NCBI RefSeq assembly: GCF_009834225.1
Contig: NZ_CP047176.1
Coordinates: forward strand, 1,364,001 to 1,428,000
Direction of reading: 5' to 3'
DNA length: 64,000 bases
DNA from: Rathayibacter sp. VKM Ac-2759
GTDB lineage: Bacteria; Actinomycetota; Actinomycetes; Actinomycetales; Microbacteriaceae
Position 1 is the first letter of the stretch; every line of letters begins with the position of its first letter. A program made the position numbers and the translations under genes. The notes under the pieces are model-generated. The model worked only from the letters and a program-made list of their open reading frames with translations. It was not told the origin of the DNA and searched no databases. Positions 51,432 to 59,887 of this stretch are shown here, piece by piece.

Positions 51432-51863
51432 TCAGCGCGCCGGGCGGGAGGAGCGGACGAAGGGGACCGCGATCAGCAGGCGCACCGCCCTGCCGCGTCC
51501 CGAGCGGACGCCGAGCACGAGGCACAGCACGATGTTCAGCACGGCGAGCAGGAGGATCGCCGCGATCGTGAGGGTCGGCCACCCGCCGCCGAGGGTGTCG
51601 CGGACCGAGACGAGCGCGAGGTGCAGCGGCACCAGCATGAGCTGCAGCGCGAGGTAGGTGAGCTGCCAGTTGACGGCCACGACGCCGTTCCGATCGCTCA
51701 GCGGACCGGTCCGGCGCTTCGCCCCCCACGTCATCACCGTCGCGATCAGCGAGATGATCGGCGAGAGGATCACGAACCCGGCGAGCGCCGCGAGACCGGC
51801 GAGCCAGACGGCCCGGGCACCCTGGGCGTCCCGCGTGCGGAACCGGGTCTCGTCGTCGTCCAT
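51432..51863 (-). CDS. DUF4870-like membrane protein
   Basis: 143 residues with four hydrophobic segments, including AVWLAGLAALAGFVILSPII, VNWQLTYLALQLMLVPLHLA and LTIAAILLLAVLNIVLCLVLG. The pattern of an acidic start (MDDDETRFRTRD) and VAVNWQLT matches DUF4870/Tic20-like proteins. Function unknown. GAGGAGG precedes ATG 51863. Confidence 0.75.
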   Translation of the reverse strand: MDDDETRFRTRDAQGARAVWLAGLAALAGFVILSPIISLIATVMTWGAKRRTGPLSDRNGVVAVNWQLTYLALQLMLVPLHLALVSVRDTLGGGWPTLTIAAILLLAVLNIVLCLVLGVRSGRGRAVRLLIAVPFVRSSRPAR

Positions 51864-52046
51864 CCGCCGCCTCCTCGCGCCCGTCCGGCGACGCGCCGGC
51901 ACCTCAGTCTCGCACCCGCCCCCTGGAGGACACGGGGGCTGTCCCCACCGCTCCGGGGGTTCGCCGGATGGGGGGCGTGCGAGCGCCTCCGTAGCGTGGA
52001 GACATCGCCGGGACGACCACTCCGGCACCCCGAGAAGGAGCACCCC

Positions 52047-52475
52047 ATGACCACCGACGGCACCCAGACCCCGGCCGCTCAGACCCCCGCCGACCGGCAG
52101 CCGACCGAGGACCTCGGCACGACCGCCGTCCTCACCGCGCCGGAGCCGCAGCCGCAGCGCGCCCAGGCCCCCTACGGCACCCCGCCCGCCCCGTCCGTCG
52201 CGACTCCCGCGCCGTCGACCCCGTTCTCGCTCACCAGCCTCATCCTCGGCGTCACCTCGGTCTTCTTCGGCCTCACCGTCATCGCCCCGGTCGCCGGTCT
52301 CGTCTTCGGCATCCTCGGCCTCCGCCGCGAGCCGGCGGGCCGCACGCTCGCGATCTGGGGCATCGTCCTGAACGCCGTGATGACGGGAATCGCCCTCCTC
52401 ATCGTGGTCGGGCTGCTGTTCTTCGGCCTCCTGATCCCGTTCATCGCCCTCGTGTCGGGCAGCGACTACCGCTGA
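52047..52475 (+). CDS. DUF4190 domain membrane protein with a proline-rich N-terminus
   Basis: 142 residues. The first 60 are Pro/Ala/Thr-rich and probably disordered (PQPQRAQAPYGTPPAPSVAT). Two hydrophobic segments follow: FSLTSLILGVTSVFFGLTVI and WGIVLNAVMTGIALLIVVGL, with AGLVFGILGLRREPAGR between, the DUF4190 core. GAGAAGGAG precedes ATG 52047. Function unknown. Confidence 0.8.
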   Translation: MTTDGTQTPAAQTPADRQPTEDLGTTAVLTAPEPQPQRAQAPYGTPPAPSVATPAPSTPFSLTSLILGVTSVFFGLTVIAPVAGLVFGILGLRREPAGRTLAIWGIVLNAVMTGIALLIVVGLLFFGLLIPFIALVSGSDYR

Positions 52476-52479
52476 CCCC

Positions 52480-53238
52480 TCACGCCAGGAAGGCGCGCAG
52501 CAGCGCCGCCGAGGCCTGCACGTGCTCCGACATCAGCCGTTCGGCCTCGTCGGCGCGTCCGGTCAGGATCGCTGTGACGAGGGCCCGGTGCTGCTCGTCG
52601 GCGTGGGCGATGTTGCGCGGCAGCAGGGGGATGTCATCGAGCAGCGCGTTGACGCGCATCCGGCTCTCGGCCACGAGCGGCAGGAGCGACGGGACGCCCG
52701 CCAGCTCCGCGACCGCGAGGTGCAGCCGGGAGTCGAGCCGCCGGTAGTCCTCGGGGCTCGCCGCCTCGACGTCGGCGAGCGCCTGGAAGAGCTGCCCGCG
52801 GTCGGCCGCGGTGAGGTCGGCGGCCGCCGCCAGCCGGGCCGCTCCTCCCTCGAGGATCTCGCGCAGCCCCACCACGTCGTCGATCTCGGCGCGGTCGAAG
52901 CCGCGGCGCCCCGGCACCTCCGCCGGCAGCTCGTCGGCCACGAACGTGCCGCCGTAGCGTCCGCGCCGGACGCTGAGGAATCCGGCGTCGGCCAGGGACG
53001 AGATCGCGTCGCGCACCGTGTCGCGCCCGACCCCCAGCCGCGCGGCGAGCTCGCGCTCCGGAGGCAGCCGCTCGCCCGGCGCCACGAGCCCGAGCTTCAC
53101 CGTCTGCATCAGGCGCTGCACGGTCTCCTCGAAGGAGTTGCCGGTCCGGACGGGCCGCAGCACCGCCTCCTCGGCGCTCGCCGCGGGGGCGGAGACGTCG
53201 CCGTCGCCGCCCGTCGTCCCGAGCCCGTTGTCGGTCAC
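52480..53238 (-). CDS. GntR/FadR-family transcriptional regulator
   Basis: 252 residues. Winged helix (about 35-105): TVKLGLVAPGERLPPERELA and ARLGVGRDTVRDAISSLADA, followed by an FCD ligand domain (about 125-245) with the metal-binding pattern VVGLREILEGG ... DSRLHLAVAELAG ... ADEQHRALVTAIL. The GTG start overlaps the SDR stop (GTGA), so it is the last gene of the catabolic operon 57592-52480 and probably senses its substrate. The binding site is not identified. Confidence 0.88.
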   Translation of the reverse strand: MTDNGLGTTGGDGDVSAPAASAEEAVLRPVRTGNSFEETVQRLMQTVKLGLVAPGERLPPERELAARLGVGRDTVRDAISSLADAGFLSVRRGRYGGTFVADELPAEVPGRRGFDRAEIDDVVGLREILEGGAARLAAAADLTAADRGQLFQALADVEAASPEDYRRLDSRLHLAVAELAGVPSLLPLVAESRMRVNALLDDIPLLPRNIAHADEQHRALVTAILTGRADEAERLMSEHVQASAALLRAFLA

Positions 53239-54038
53239 TCCGGAGTCACGTAGGCCGACGAGATGCCGCCGTCGACGAGGAAGGTCGACCCGGTGATGAA
53301 GGAGGCGTCGTCGCTCGCGAGGAACGCGACGGCGGCGGCGAGCTCCTCCGGCTCGGCGAAGCGGCCGACCGGGATGTGCACCAGGCGGCGCTGGGCCCGC
53401 ACCGGATCCGCGGCGAACAGCTCCTGCAGCAGCGGCGTGCTCACCGGTCCGGGGCAGAGCGCGTTGACCCGGATGCCCTGGCGCGCGAACTGCACGCCGA
53501 GCTCGCGGCTCATCGCCAGCACGCCGCCCTTGGACGCCGTGTAGCTGATCTGCGAGGTGGCCGACCCGAGCACCGCGACGAACGACGCGGTGTTGATGAT
53601 CGATCCGCTGCCCTGCTTCGTCATGTGCCGCAGCGCCGCGCGGCAGCAGAGGTAGACCGACTTCAGGTTCACGTCCTGCACGCGCTCCCACGCGGGCAGC
53701 TCGGTGATCTCGATGGAGTCGTCGTCGGGGGGCGAGATCCCCGCGTTGTTGAAGGCGATGTCGACCGAGCCGTAGGCGTCGACGGCGGCCTGGAACAGCG
53801 CGTCCACCTCGGCCTCGCTCGTCACGTCGACCTTCACGAACAGGCCGCCGAGCGCCTCGGCGACCTCGGTGCCGCGCGCCTGGTCGACATCGGCGATGAC
53901 GACCCGTGCGCCCTCGCGGACGAAGCGCGTCGCGGTGGCCAGGCCGATCCCGCTCGCGCCTCCGGTGACGACCGCGACCTTGCCGGCGAGGCGCTGCCCG
54001 AGGTCGAGCGGGGTCGTGTCGAGAGGGGGGATCGCCAT
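53235..54038 (-). CDS. Short-chain dehydrogenase of the gamma-glutamyl amine pathway
   Basis: 267 residues. VVTGGASGIGLATATRFVRE binds NAD(P); NNAGIS, the Ser in INTASFVAVLGS and the catalytic YTASKGG complete the classical set; ITGSTFLVDGGIS at the end is standard. In the inferred pathway it would oxidise the free hydroxyl of gamma-glutamyl-ethanolamide to the aldehyde, the substrate of the adjacent aldehyde dehydrogenase. It lies between the ALDH gene and the GntR regulator. Confidence 0.88.
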   Translation of the reverse strand: MAIPPLDTTPLDLGQRLAGKVAVVTGGASGIGLATATRFVREGARVVIADVDQARGTEVAEALGGLFVKVDVTSEAEVDALFQAAVDAYGSVDIAFNNAGISPPDDDSIEITELPAWERVQDVNLKSVYLCCRAALRHMTKQGSGSIINTASFVAVLGSATSQISYTASKGGVLAMSRELGVQFARQGIRVNALCPGPVSTPLLQELFAADPVRAQRRLVHIPVGRFAEPEELAAAVAFLASDDASFITGSTFLVDGGISSAYVTPE

Positions 54039-54091
54039 GGTCGGCCTTTCGAGAGAGGTGCAGAGGTGCAGAGGTGCGGGGGAGTCGCGGC

Positions 54092-55450
54092 TCAGTCGGC
54101 CGCGAAGAAGATGTTCTTGGTCTCGGTGAAGCCCAGCGCGGCGTCGGGCCCGAGCTCGCGTCCGAGTCCCGACTGCTTGAAGCCGCCGAAGGGCGTCGAG
54201 TAGCGCACCGACGAGTGCGAGTTGACCGAGAGGTTGCCGCTCTCGACCGCCCGCGACATCCGCAGCGCGCGGCCGAGGTCGCGGGTCCAGATCGAGCCCG
54301 AGAGGCCGTAGTCGGAGTCGTTGGCGAGCCGGACCGCGTCGGCCTCGTCGTCGAACGGCAGCACCGAGACGACCGGCCCGAAGACCTCCTCCCGCCACAC
54401 CGCGTCCTCGCTCGAGGGCAGCAGCACGGTCGGCGGGAACCAGAAGCCGGAGCCCGCGGGAGCCGAGCCGCGGAACGCGACGGGCGCCTCCTCCGGGACG
54501 AAGGACGCCACGCGCTCGTAGTGCGCCGCCGAGACCAGGGGACCCATCTCGGTCGCCTCCTCGCGCGGATCGCCCACGACGACGCCCTGCACCGCGGGCT
54601 CGAGCAGCTCGAGGAAGCGGTCGAAGACGCTCCTCTCGACGAGGATGCGGCTCCTCGCGCAGCAGTCCTGCCCGGCGTTCTCGAACACTCCGTACGGGGC
54701 GGTGGCCGCCGCGCGCTCGAGGTCGGAGTCGGCGAACACGATGTTCGCGCTCTTGCCGCCGAGCTCGAGGGTCACCCGCTTCACCTGCTCGGCGCAACCC
54801 GCCATCACCCGCTTGCCCACGCGGGTCGATCCGGTGAAGACCACCTTGCGGACCAGCGGATGCGTCACGAAGCGCTCGCCGACGACGTCGCCCCGGCCGG
54901 GCAGCACCTGGAAGAGACCCTCCGGGAGCCCCGACTCGAGCGCCAGCTCGGCCAGGCGGAGACTCGTCAGCGGAGTCCACTCGGCCGGCTTCAGCACCAC
55001 GGCGTTGCCCGCGGCGAGCGCCGGAGCGAAGCCCCACGAGGCGATGGTCATCGGGAAGTTCCAGGGGGTGATGATGCCGACGACGCCGAGCGGCTCGTGC
55101 ACGGTCACGTCGAGACCGCCCGCGACGGGGATCTGCGCGCCGAGCAGCCGCTCCGGAGCGGCGGAGGCGTACTCGAGCACGTCGCGCACGTGCCCCGCCT
55201 CCCAGCGGGCCTGGGTGATCGGGTGGCCGGAGTTGCGGGTCTCGAGCGCGGCCAGCTCCTCGATCGCGCCGTCCACGGCCGCGGCGAAGCGGCGCAGCGC
55301 GCGGGCCCGGTCGACGGGGGCGAGGGCGGCCCAGCCGCGCTGCGCGACGGCCGCCCGGGCGATCGCGGTGTCGACGCCGGCGAGGTCGACGAGCGCGATC
55401 TCGTCGAAGGCGGTGCCGGTCGAGGGGTCGACGAGGGACTGCGTGCTCAT
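54092..55450 (-). CDS. Aldehyde dehydrogenase of the gamma-glutamyl amine pathway
   Basis: 452 residues. PWNFPMTIASWGFAPALAAG and LKPAEWTPLTSLRLAEL form the cofactor pocket; TLELGGKSANIV carries the general-base glutamate, and NAGQDCCARSR the nucleophile. FTGSTRVGKRVM is the NAD ring site. Family resemblance is to betaine/gamma-aminobutyraldehyde dehydrogenases (PuuC-like). ATGA overlap with the PuuD-like gene. It would oxidise the gamma-glutamyl aldehyde to the acid. Confidence 0.88.
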   Translation of the reverse strand: MSTQSLVDPSTGTAFDEIALVDLAGVDTAIARAAVAQRGWAALAPVDRARALRRFAAAVDGAIEELAALETRNSGHPITQARWEAGHVRDVLEYASAAPERLLGAQIPVAGGLDVTVHEPLGVVGIITPWNFPMTIASWGFAPALAAGNAVVLKPAEWTPLTSLRLAELALESGLPEGLFQVLPGRGDVVGERFVTHPLVRKVVFTGSTRVGKRVMAGCAEQVKRVTLELGGKSANIVFADSDLERAAATAPYGVFENAGQDCCARSRILVERSVFDRFLELLEPAVQGVVVGDPREEATEMGPLVSAAHYERVASFVPEEAPVAFRGSAPAGSGFWFPPTVLLPSSEDAVWREEVFGPVVSVLPFDDEADAVRLANDSDYGLSGSIWTRDLGRALRMSRAVESGNLSVNSHSSVRYSTPFGGFKQSGLGRELGPDAALGFTETKNIFFAAD

Positions 55451-56217
55451 GCGTGTGATGCTTCCGTTGCGAGGGCGGCGCGCCGGGCGAGTGCCGCGGC
55501 GACGAGACCGGTGAAGAGGCGGGCGTCCGAGGCGTCCTCCTCCGGATGCCACTGCACGCCCAGGGCGAAGCGCCGCCCGGGCACCTCGAGCGCCTCGATG
55601 GTGCCGTCGGCGGTGCGCGCGGCGACCTCGAGGCCGTCGGCCACCCGGTCGACCGCCTGGTGGTGGTAGACCTGCGCGACGACCGCGTCCTCGCCGAGGA
55701 GCCCGCGCAGCCGCGACTCCGGTTCGACCGCGACGTCGACGTGCGAGAACACGCCGCCGCCCGCCTGGTAGCGGCGGTCGCCGACGAGATCGGGCAGGTG
55801 CTGGTGCAGGGTGCCGCCGAGGCTCACATTGAGCAGCTGGGCGCCGCGGCAGATGCCGAGGAACGGGGTGTCGCTCTCGAGCGCGGCGGTGACGAGGTGG
55901 TCCTCCCACGCGTCGCGCTCGGGGCGGGGAGCGTCGGTCTCGGGGTGCGGCTCCTGGCCGTAGCGGGCGGGGTCGATGTCCTTGCCGCCGCAGACGATCA
56001 GCCCGTCGAGCCGGTCGACGACGGCGCGCGCCGTCTCGGCCGAGGCGGGCTGCGGAGGCAGCAGCAGCGCCACGCCGCCCGCCCGCGTCACCGAGTCGAT
56101 GTAGTTCGCGGGGAGGAAGGACGCCTCGACGTCCCAGACGCCCGAGACCGCGCGCTCGCGGTACGTGGTCAGCCCGATGATCGGCCGCGGCGCGGCCGGG
56201 GCCTCAGAGCCGTTCAA
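55447..56217 (-). CDS. Gamma-glutamyl amide hydrolase, PuuD-like class I glutamine amidotransferase
   Basis: 256 residues. PIIGLTTYRERAVSGVWDVE at the start, nucleophile Cys in LGICRGAQLLNVSLGG, and the His-Glu pair in QWHPEED; this is the PuuD set. It releases glutamate from a gamma-glutamyl amide. The apparent start is TTG at 56217, overlapping the glutamine-synthetase-like gene by 14 bp. It overlaps the ALDH gene by ATGA. Together with a GS-type ligase this defines a gamma-glutamylation pathway. Confidence 0.87.
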   Translation of the reverse strand: MNGSEAPAAPRPIIGLTTYRERAVSGVWDVEASFLPANYIDSVTRAGGVALLLPPQPASAETARAVVDRLDGLIVCGGKDIDPARYGQEPHPETDAPRPERDAWEDHLVTAALESDTPFLGICRGAQLLNVSLGGTLHQHLPDLVGDRRYQAGGGVFSHVDVAVEPESRLRGLLGEDAVVAQVYHHQAVDRVADGLEVAARTADGTIEALEVPGRRFALGVQWHPEEDASDARLFTGLVAAALARRAALATEASHA

Positions 56218-57592
56218 ATCCGCGCACCCTCTCCCAGTCGGTCACCGCCGCGTCGTACGCCGCGAGCTCGACGCGCGCGTTGTTGACGTAGTGGTCGACG
56301 ACCTCGTCGCCGAAGGCGGCCCGCGCGAGGGCGGAGTGCTCGAACAGGTCGGCCGCCTCGCGGAGCGTCGTGGGGACCCGCGGTGCTCCGGAGCTGTAGG
56401 CGTTGCCGGTGCAGACCTCCTCCAGCTCCAGCTCGTTCTCGATGCCGTGCAGACCCGCCGCGATGAGGGCGGCGACGGCCAGGTACTGGTTGACGTCGCC
56501 TCCCGGCACGCGGTTCTCGACGCGCAGCCCCGGGCCGTGACCTACGACGCGGAGCGAGCAGGTGCGGTTGTCGAGCCCCCAGGCGACCGCGGTCGGCGCG
56601 AAGGAGCCGTCGACGTAGCGCTTGTACGAGTTGATGTTGGGCGCGAAGAAGAGCGTGAACTCGCGCATCGCGGCGAGCTGCCCCGCGAGGTAGTGCCGGA
56701 ACAGCGGTGACATCCCGTGCTCGCCCTCGGCGTCGGCGAACACCGGAGTGCCGTCGGTCCCGCGCAGCGACAGGTGGATGTGGCACGAGTTGCCCTCGCG
56801 CTCGTTGAACTTGGCCATGAAGGTCAGGCTCTTGCCGTGCTTGTCGGCGATCTCCTTCGCGCCCGACTTGTAGATCGAGTGGTTGTCGCAGGTGACGAGC
56901 GCGGTGTCGTACTTGAAGCCGATCTCCTGCTGGCCGAAGTTGCACTCGCCCTTGATGCCCTCGCAGTACAGGCCGGCGCCCTCCATCGAGACGCGGATGT
57001 CGCGCATCAGCGGCTCCATCCGCGTCGAGGCGAGTAGTGCGTAGTCGATGTTGTAGTCGCTCGCCGGAGTCAGCTCGCGGTAGCCCTTCTTGAAGGCGTC
57101 GCGGTAGGAGTCGTCGAAGACGATGAACTCCAGCTCCGTCGCGACGAGCGCCTCGAGACCGCGCGCGGCGAGGCGGTCGAGCTGCGCGCGGAGGATCTGC
57201 CGCGGTGCCTCGCCGACCGGCGCCTCGTCGAGCCAGGTGAGGTCGGCCGTCACCATCGCGGTCCCGGGCAGCCAGGGCGCGAGCCGGAGGGTCGAGAGGT
57301 CGGGGACCATCGCCATGTCGCCGTAGCCGCGCTCCCAGCTCGAGATCGCGTAGCCGGCCACGGTGTTCATCTCGACGTCGACCGCGAGCAGGTAGTTGCA
57401 GCACTCCGCGCCGTGCTCGGCGACGTCGTCCTGGAACAGGCGCGCCGAGATGCGCTTGCCGACCAGGCGCCCCTGCATGTCGGTGAAGGCGACGATGACG
57501 GTGTCGATCTCGCCCGCGGCGATGAGCTCGTCGAGGCGCTCGAGCGTGAGCATGCCCCGTTTCGTCGTCGGATCGGTGCCGGCTGTGCTCAT
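56204..57592 (-). CDS. Glutamine-synthetase-like gamma-glutamyl amine ligase (GlnA4/PuuA type)
   Basis: 462 residues. Family III-like GS: VAFTDMQGRLVGKRISARLF in the N-terminal beta-grasp domain, ATELEFIVFDDSY with the metal-binding ExE, CNFGQQEIGFKYD, GNSCHIHLSLRG (His of the ATP/metal site) and NRVPGGDVNQYLAVAALIA. The family ligates glutamate to an amine instead of ammonia: putrescine (PuuA), polyamines (GlnA2/3) or ethanolamine (GlnA4 in Streptomyces). The divergent ethanolamine-type permease favours the last. It is the first gene of the operon. Confidence 0.88.
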   Translation of the reverse strand: MSTAGTDPTTKRGMLTLERLDELIAAGEIDTVIVAFTDMQGRLVGKRISARLFQDDVAEHGAECCNYLLAVDVEMNTVAGYAISSWERGYGDMAMVPDLSTLRLAPWLPGTAMVTADLTWLDEAPVGEAPRQILRAQLDRLAARGLEALVATELEFIVFDDSYRDAFKKGYRELTPASDYNIDYALLASTRMEPLMRDIRVSMEGAGLYCEGIKGECNFGQQEIGFKYDTALVTCDNHSIYKSGAKEIADKHGKSLTFMAKFNEREGNSCHIHLSLRGTDGTPVFADAEGEHGMSPLFRHYLAGQLAAMREFTLFFAPNINSYKRYVDGSFAPTAVAWGLDNRTCSLRVVGHGPGLRVENRVPGGDVNQYLAVAALIAAGLHGIENELELEEVCTGNAYSSGAPRVPTTLREAADLFEHSALARAAFGDEVVDHYVNNARVELAAYDAAVTDWERVRGFERL

Positions 57593-57806
57593 CGTCTGCC
57601 TCCGGGTGCTGGCTCCGCCGGTCGGCCGAGAGGAGGCGCAAGGTCGGATCGGGGACCATTAGACCACAGGCGCGACGGGCGGGCGGGTGACCCGCGCGCC
57701 AGAGCAAGCGGCGTCCGCCGACGGTTTTACCTCCCCGAAACGCCATTGGCCTTCACAGCGTCCATTGAGGTCCCTATGCTCGGTCGCGACGACCCGAGGA
57801 GACCCG
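57593..57806. promoter_or_regulatory. Divergent promoter region between the ligase operon and the permease
   Basis: For the permease: TTCACA (57752-57757), 17-bp spacer, TATGCT (57775-57780), then GAGGAGA before ATG 57807. CCATTG occurs at 57743-57748 and 57762-57767, 19 bp apart, and CCATTA at about 57657. These could be sites for the operon's GntR regulator; not proven. Confidence 0.5.
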
Positions 57807-59390
57807 ATGACCCAGCAGTCCGACGCCCCGAAGTCCCCGCCCCGGAGCGCTGAGGGGAGGGCGCGCACGAAGAGCCCCGACTCCGCGAACGTGACGAGCA
57901 CCGCGGGCGTGAGCTACCGCAAGGCCGAGGAGGGCTACTTCGAGAAGCGCACCCTGCGCCGCTCGGCGGGAGTCTGGGGCCTCTGGGGCCTGGCGGTCGC
58001 GGCGGTCATCTCGGGCGACTTCTCGGGCTGGAACTTCGGCATCGCCTTCGCCGGCTTCGGCGGGATGCTCATCGCCTTCGCGATCCTCGTGGTGATGTAC
58101 TACGGCCTCATCTTCTCGATCGGCGAGATGTCGGCCGCCATGCCGCACACCGGAGGCGCCTACTCCTTCGCCCGCTCGGCCATGGGCCCCTGGGGCGGTC
58201 TCGTCACCGGGCTCGCCGAGACGATCGAGTACGTCGCGACGACCGCGGTCGTCGTCTTCTTCTCGGCGCAGTACGCGAACGGAGTGACGAGCGAGCTGCT
58301 CGGCTTCGACCTCTCCGGCGCGATGTGGATCTGGTGGCTCGTCCTCTACATCGTGTTCGTCGCGCTGAACTCGGCCGGAGCGGCCATCTCGTTCCGCTTC
58401 GCGATCGTCGTGTCGATCGTCTCGATCGCGATCCTGCTGGCGTTCTCGGTGATGGCACTGTTCTCGCCCGCTCTGGACTGGTCGAGCCTCTGGAACATCG
58501 CCCCCGATGCGGGTCAGAGCGAGTTCCTCCCGCACGGAGTGATCCCGATCCTGTTCGCGCTGCCCTTCGCGATGTGGTTCTTCCTGGGCATCGAGGAGCT
58601 GCCGCTCGCGGCCGAGGAGGCGCACGACCCCGTCCGCGACATCCCGCGCGCCGGCTTCTGGGCCCGCGGCACCCTGATCGTCACCGGCCTGCTCGTGCTG
58701 TTCCTCAACACCGCGCTGATCGGCTCCGAGGACATGGGCGTCTCGGCCGAGCCCCTGCTCGACGGCTTCCGCGCGATGGTCGGCGACGGAGCCGCGGCGG
58801 TGCTGGCCCTGTTCGCGCTGATCGGTCTCCTCGCCTCGCTCCAGGGCATCATGTTCGCCTACGGACGCAACATGTACTCGCTGTCGCGTGCCGGCTACTA
58901 CCCGCGCGTCTTCTCGCTGACCGGCAAGCGCCAGACTCCGTGGATCGCGCTGACGGTCGGCGCCGTGATCGGCTTCGTCGCGCTGGTGGTCGTCGACCTG
59001 CTCACCGCGATCAACCCGGACACCGTCGCCGGTGCCGTCGTGCTCAACATCGCGGTCTGGGGCGCGGTCATCGCCTACTTCATGCAGATGGTGTCGTTCG
59101 TGCTGCTCCGCCGCCGGTTCCCGAACGCCTCCCGGCCCTACCTCAGCCCGTGGGGCGTGCCCGGTGCGGTCATCGCGGGGCTCATCAACGTGCTGATCTT
59201 CTTCGGATTCCTGCTGAACGAGGCCTTCCAGCCCGCGATCGTCGGCATCGCCGTGGTCTACGTCGTGATCCTGATCGGATTCGCCGTCTGGGGCCGCAAG
59301 CGCCTCGTGCTCTCGCCCGAGGAGGAGTACGCGCTGAGCGGCGGTCTGCACGCCTCCCCGACCATCCCGGAGCCGGACCGGGTCGACTGA
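57807..59390 (+). CDS. Ethanolamine permease-like APC transporter
   Basis: 527 residues, 12 helices. The segment AGVWGLWGLAVAAVISGDFS, then GWNFGIAFAGFGG, is strongly like the ethanolamine permease family, as are MPHTGGAYSFARSAMGPWGG and FFLGIEELPLAAEEAHDP. Imports ethanolamine (or a related amine) across the cytoplasmic membrane. A 60-residue hydrophilic N-terminus contains SYRKAEEGYFEKRTLRRSAG, also shared with that family. ATG 57807 has GAGGAGA upstream. Divergent from the ligase gene that would act on the imported amine. Confidence 0.87.
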   Translation: MTQQSDAPKSPPRSAEGRARTKSPDSANVTSTAGVSYRKAEEGYFEKRTLRRSAGVWGLWGLAVAAVISGDFSGWNFGIAFAGFGGMLIAFAILVVMYYGLIFSIGEMSAAMPHTGGAYSFARSAMGPWGGLVTGLAETIEYVATTAVVVFFSAQYANGVTSELLGFDLSGAMWIWWLVLYIVFVALNSAGAAISFRFAIVVSIVSIAILLAFSVMALFSPALDWSSLWNIAPDAGQSEFLPHGVIPILFALPFAMWFFLGIEELPLAAEEAHDPVRDIPRAGFWARGTLIVTGLLVLFLNTALIGSEDMGVSAEPLLDGFRAMVGDGAAAVLALFALIGLLASLQGIMFAYGRNMYSLSRAGYYPRVFSLTGKRQTPWIALTVGAVIGFVALVVVDLLTAINPDTVAGAVVLNIAVWGAVIAYFMQMVSFVLLRRRFPNASRPYLSPWGVPGAVIAGLINVLIFFGFLLNEAFQPAIVGIAVVYVVILIGFAVWGRKRLVLSPEEEYALSGGLHASPTIPEPDRVD

Positions 59391-59391
59391 G

Positions 59392-59526
59392 TCAGGAGTC
59401 GCCTCCGCGGCTGTCGTACTGCGGATCGACCGCGACGGGACGGTACCCGTCGCGGTCGACCGCGCGGACGAGGAGGAGCAGCCCGACGGTCGTGAGGACG
59501 GCGAGGGCGAGCAGCAGGACGAGCAT
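59392..59526 (-). CDS. Possible small single-pass membrane protein
   Basis: 44 residues from ATG 59526: a hydrophobic helix (MLVLLLALAVLTTVGLLLLV) followed by RAVDRDGYRPVAVDPQYDSR. The start lacks a ribosome site, and longer in-frame forms exist. It ends 2 bp after the permease stop on the other strand. I do not recognise a family. Confidence 0.4.
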   Translation of the reverse strand: MLVLLLALAVLTTVGLLLLVRAVDRDGYRPVAVDPQYDSRGGDS

Positions 59527-59887
59527 GAGGAGTCCGATCCATTCGAGAAGGCGGCCACTTCCGGCCGTCGACCTCAGAATGGACCGCTCCTGTCTCGCTT
59601 CACACGTCGATGACCAGGCCAATGGCTCGTGGGAGGCTCGGAGGACTCCAAGATGACGCAGGTGGACTGCTGAGGTGCGGTCTGCCGGCTCTCATGCGGT
59701 CTGCGGGAGACCTCGAACGAGCCTTTCTCCGCATGACTCGTCGACCCCCCTCATCGCCTGCAGATCGCACCATCGCCTGCACCGCTCCCCGTCCCGGGAG
59801 CGGGCAGGCCCGCGGCGTAGGCTGGAAGGAGCAGTTCGCGGACCCCCTGCACTCCCGGGGCCGCACGACGACAGCAACGGAGCTGAC
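59527..59887. other. Intergenic region upstream of aspA
   Basis: 361 bp with no convincing gene. TAGGCT at about 59818 may be a -10. CGGAG at 59879 serves as ribosome site for aspA. A repeated gcggtctgc(c/g)gg motif occurs at about 59678 and 59697. Confidence 0.5.

Noticed and set aside
56204..57592. Primary glutamine synthetase GlnA
   Set aside because: It lacks the typical GlnA adenylylation-region sequence and sits in an amine-catabolic operon with a PuuD-like amidase; a gamma-glutamyl amine ligase fits better.
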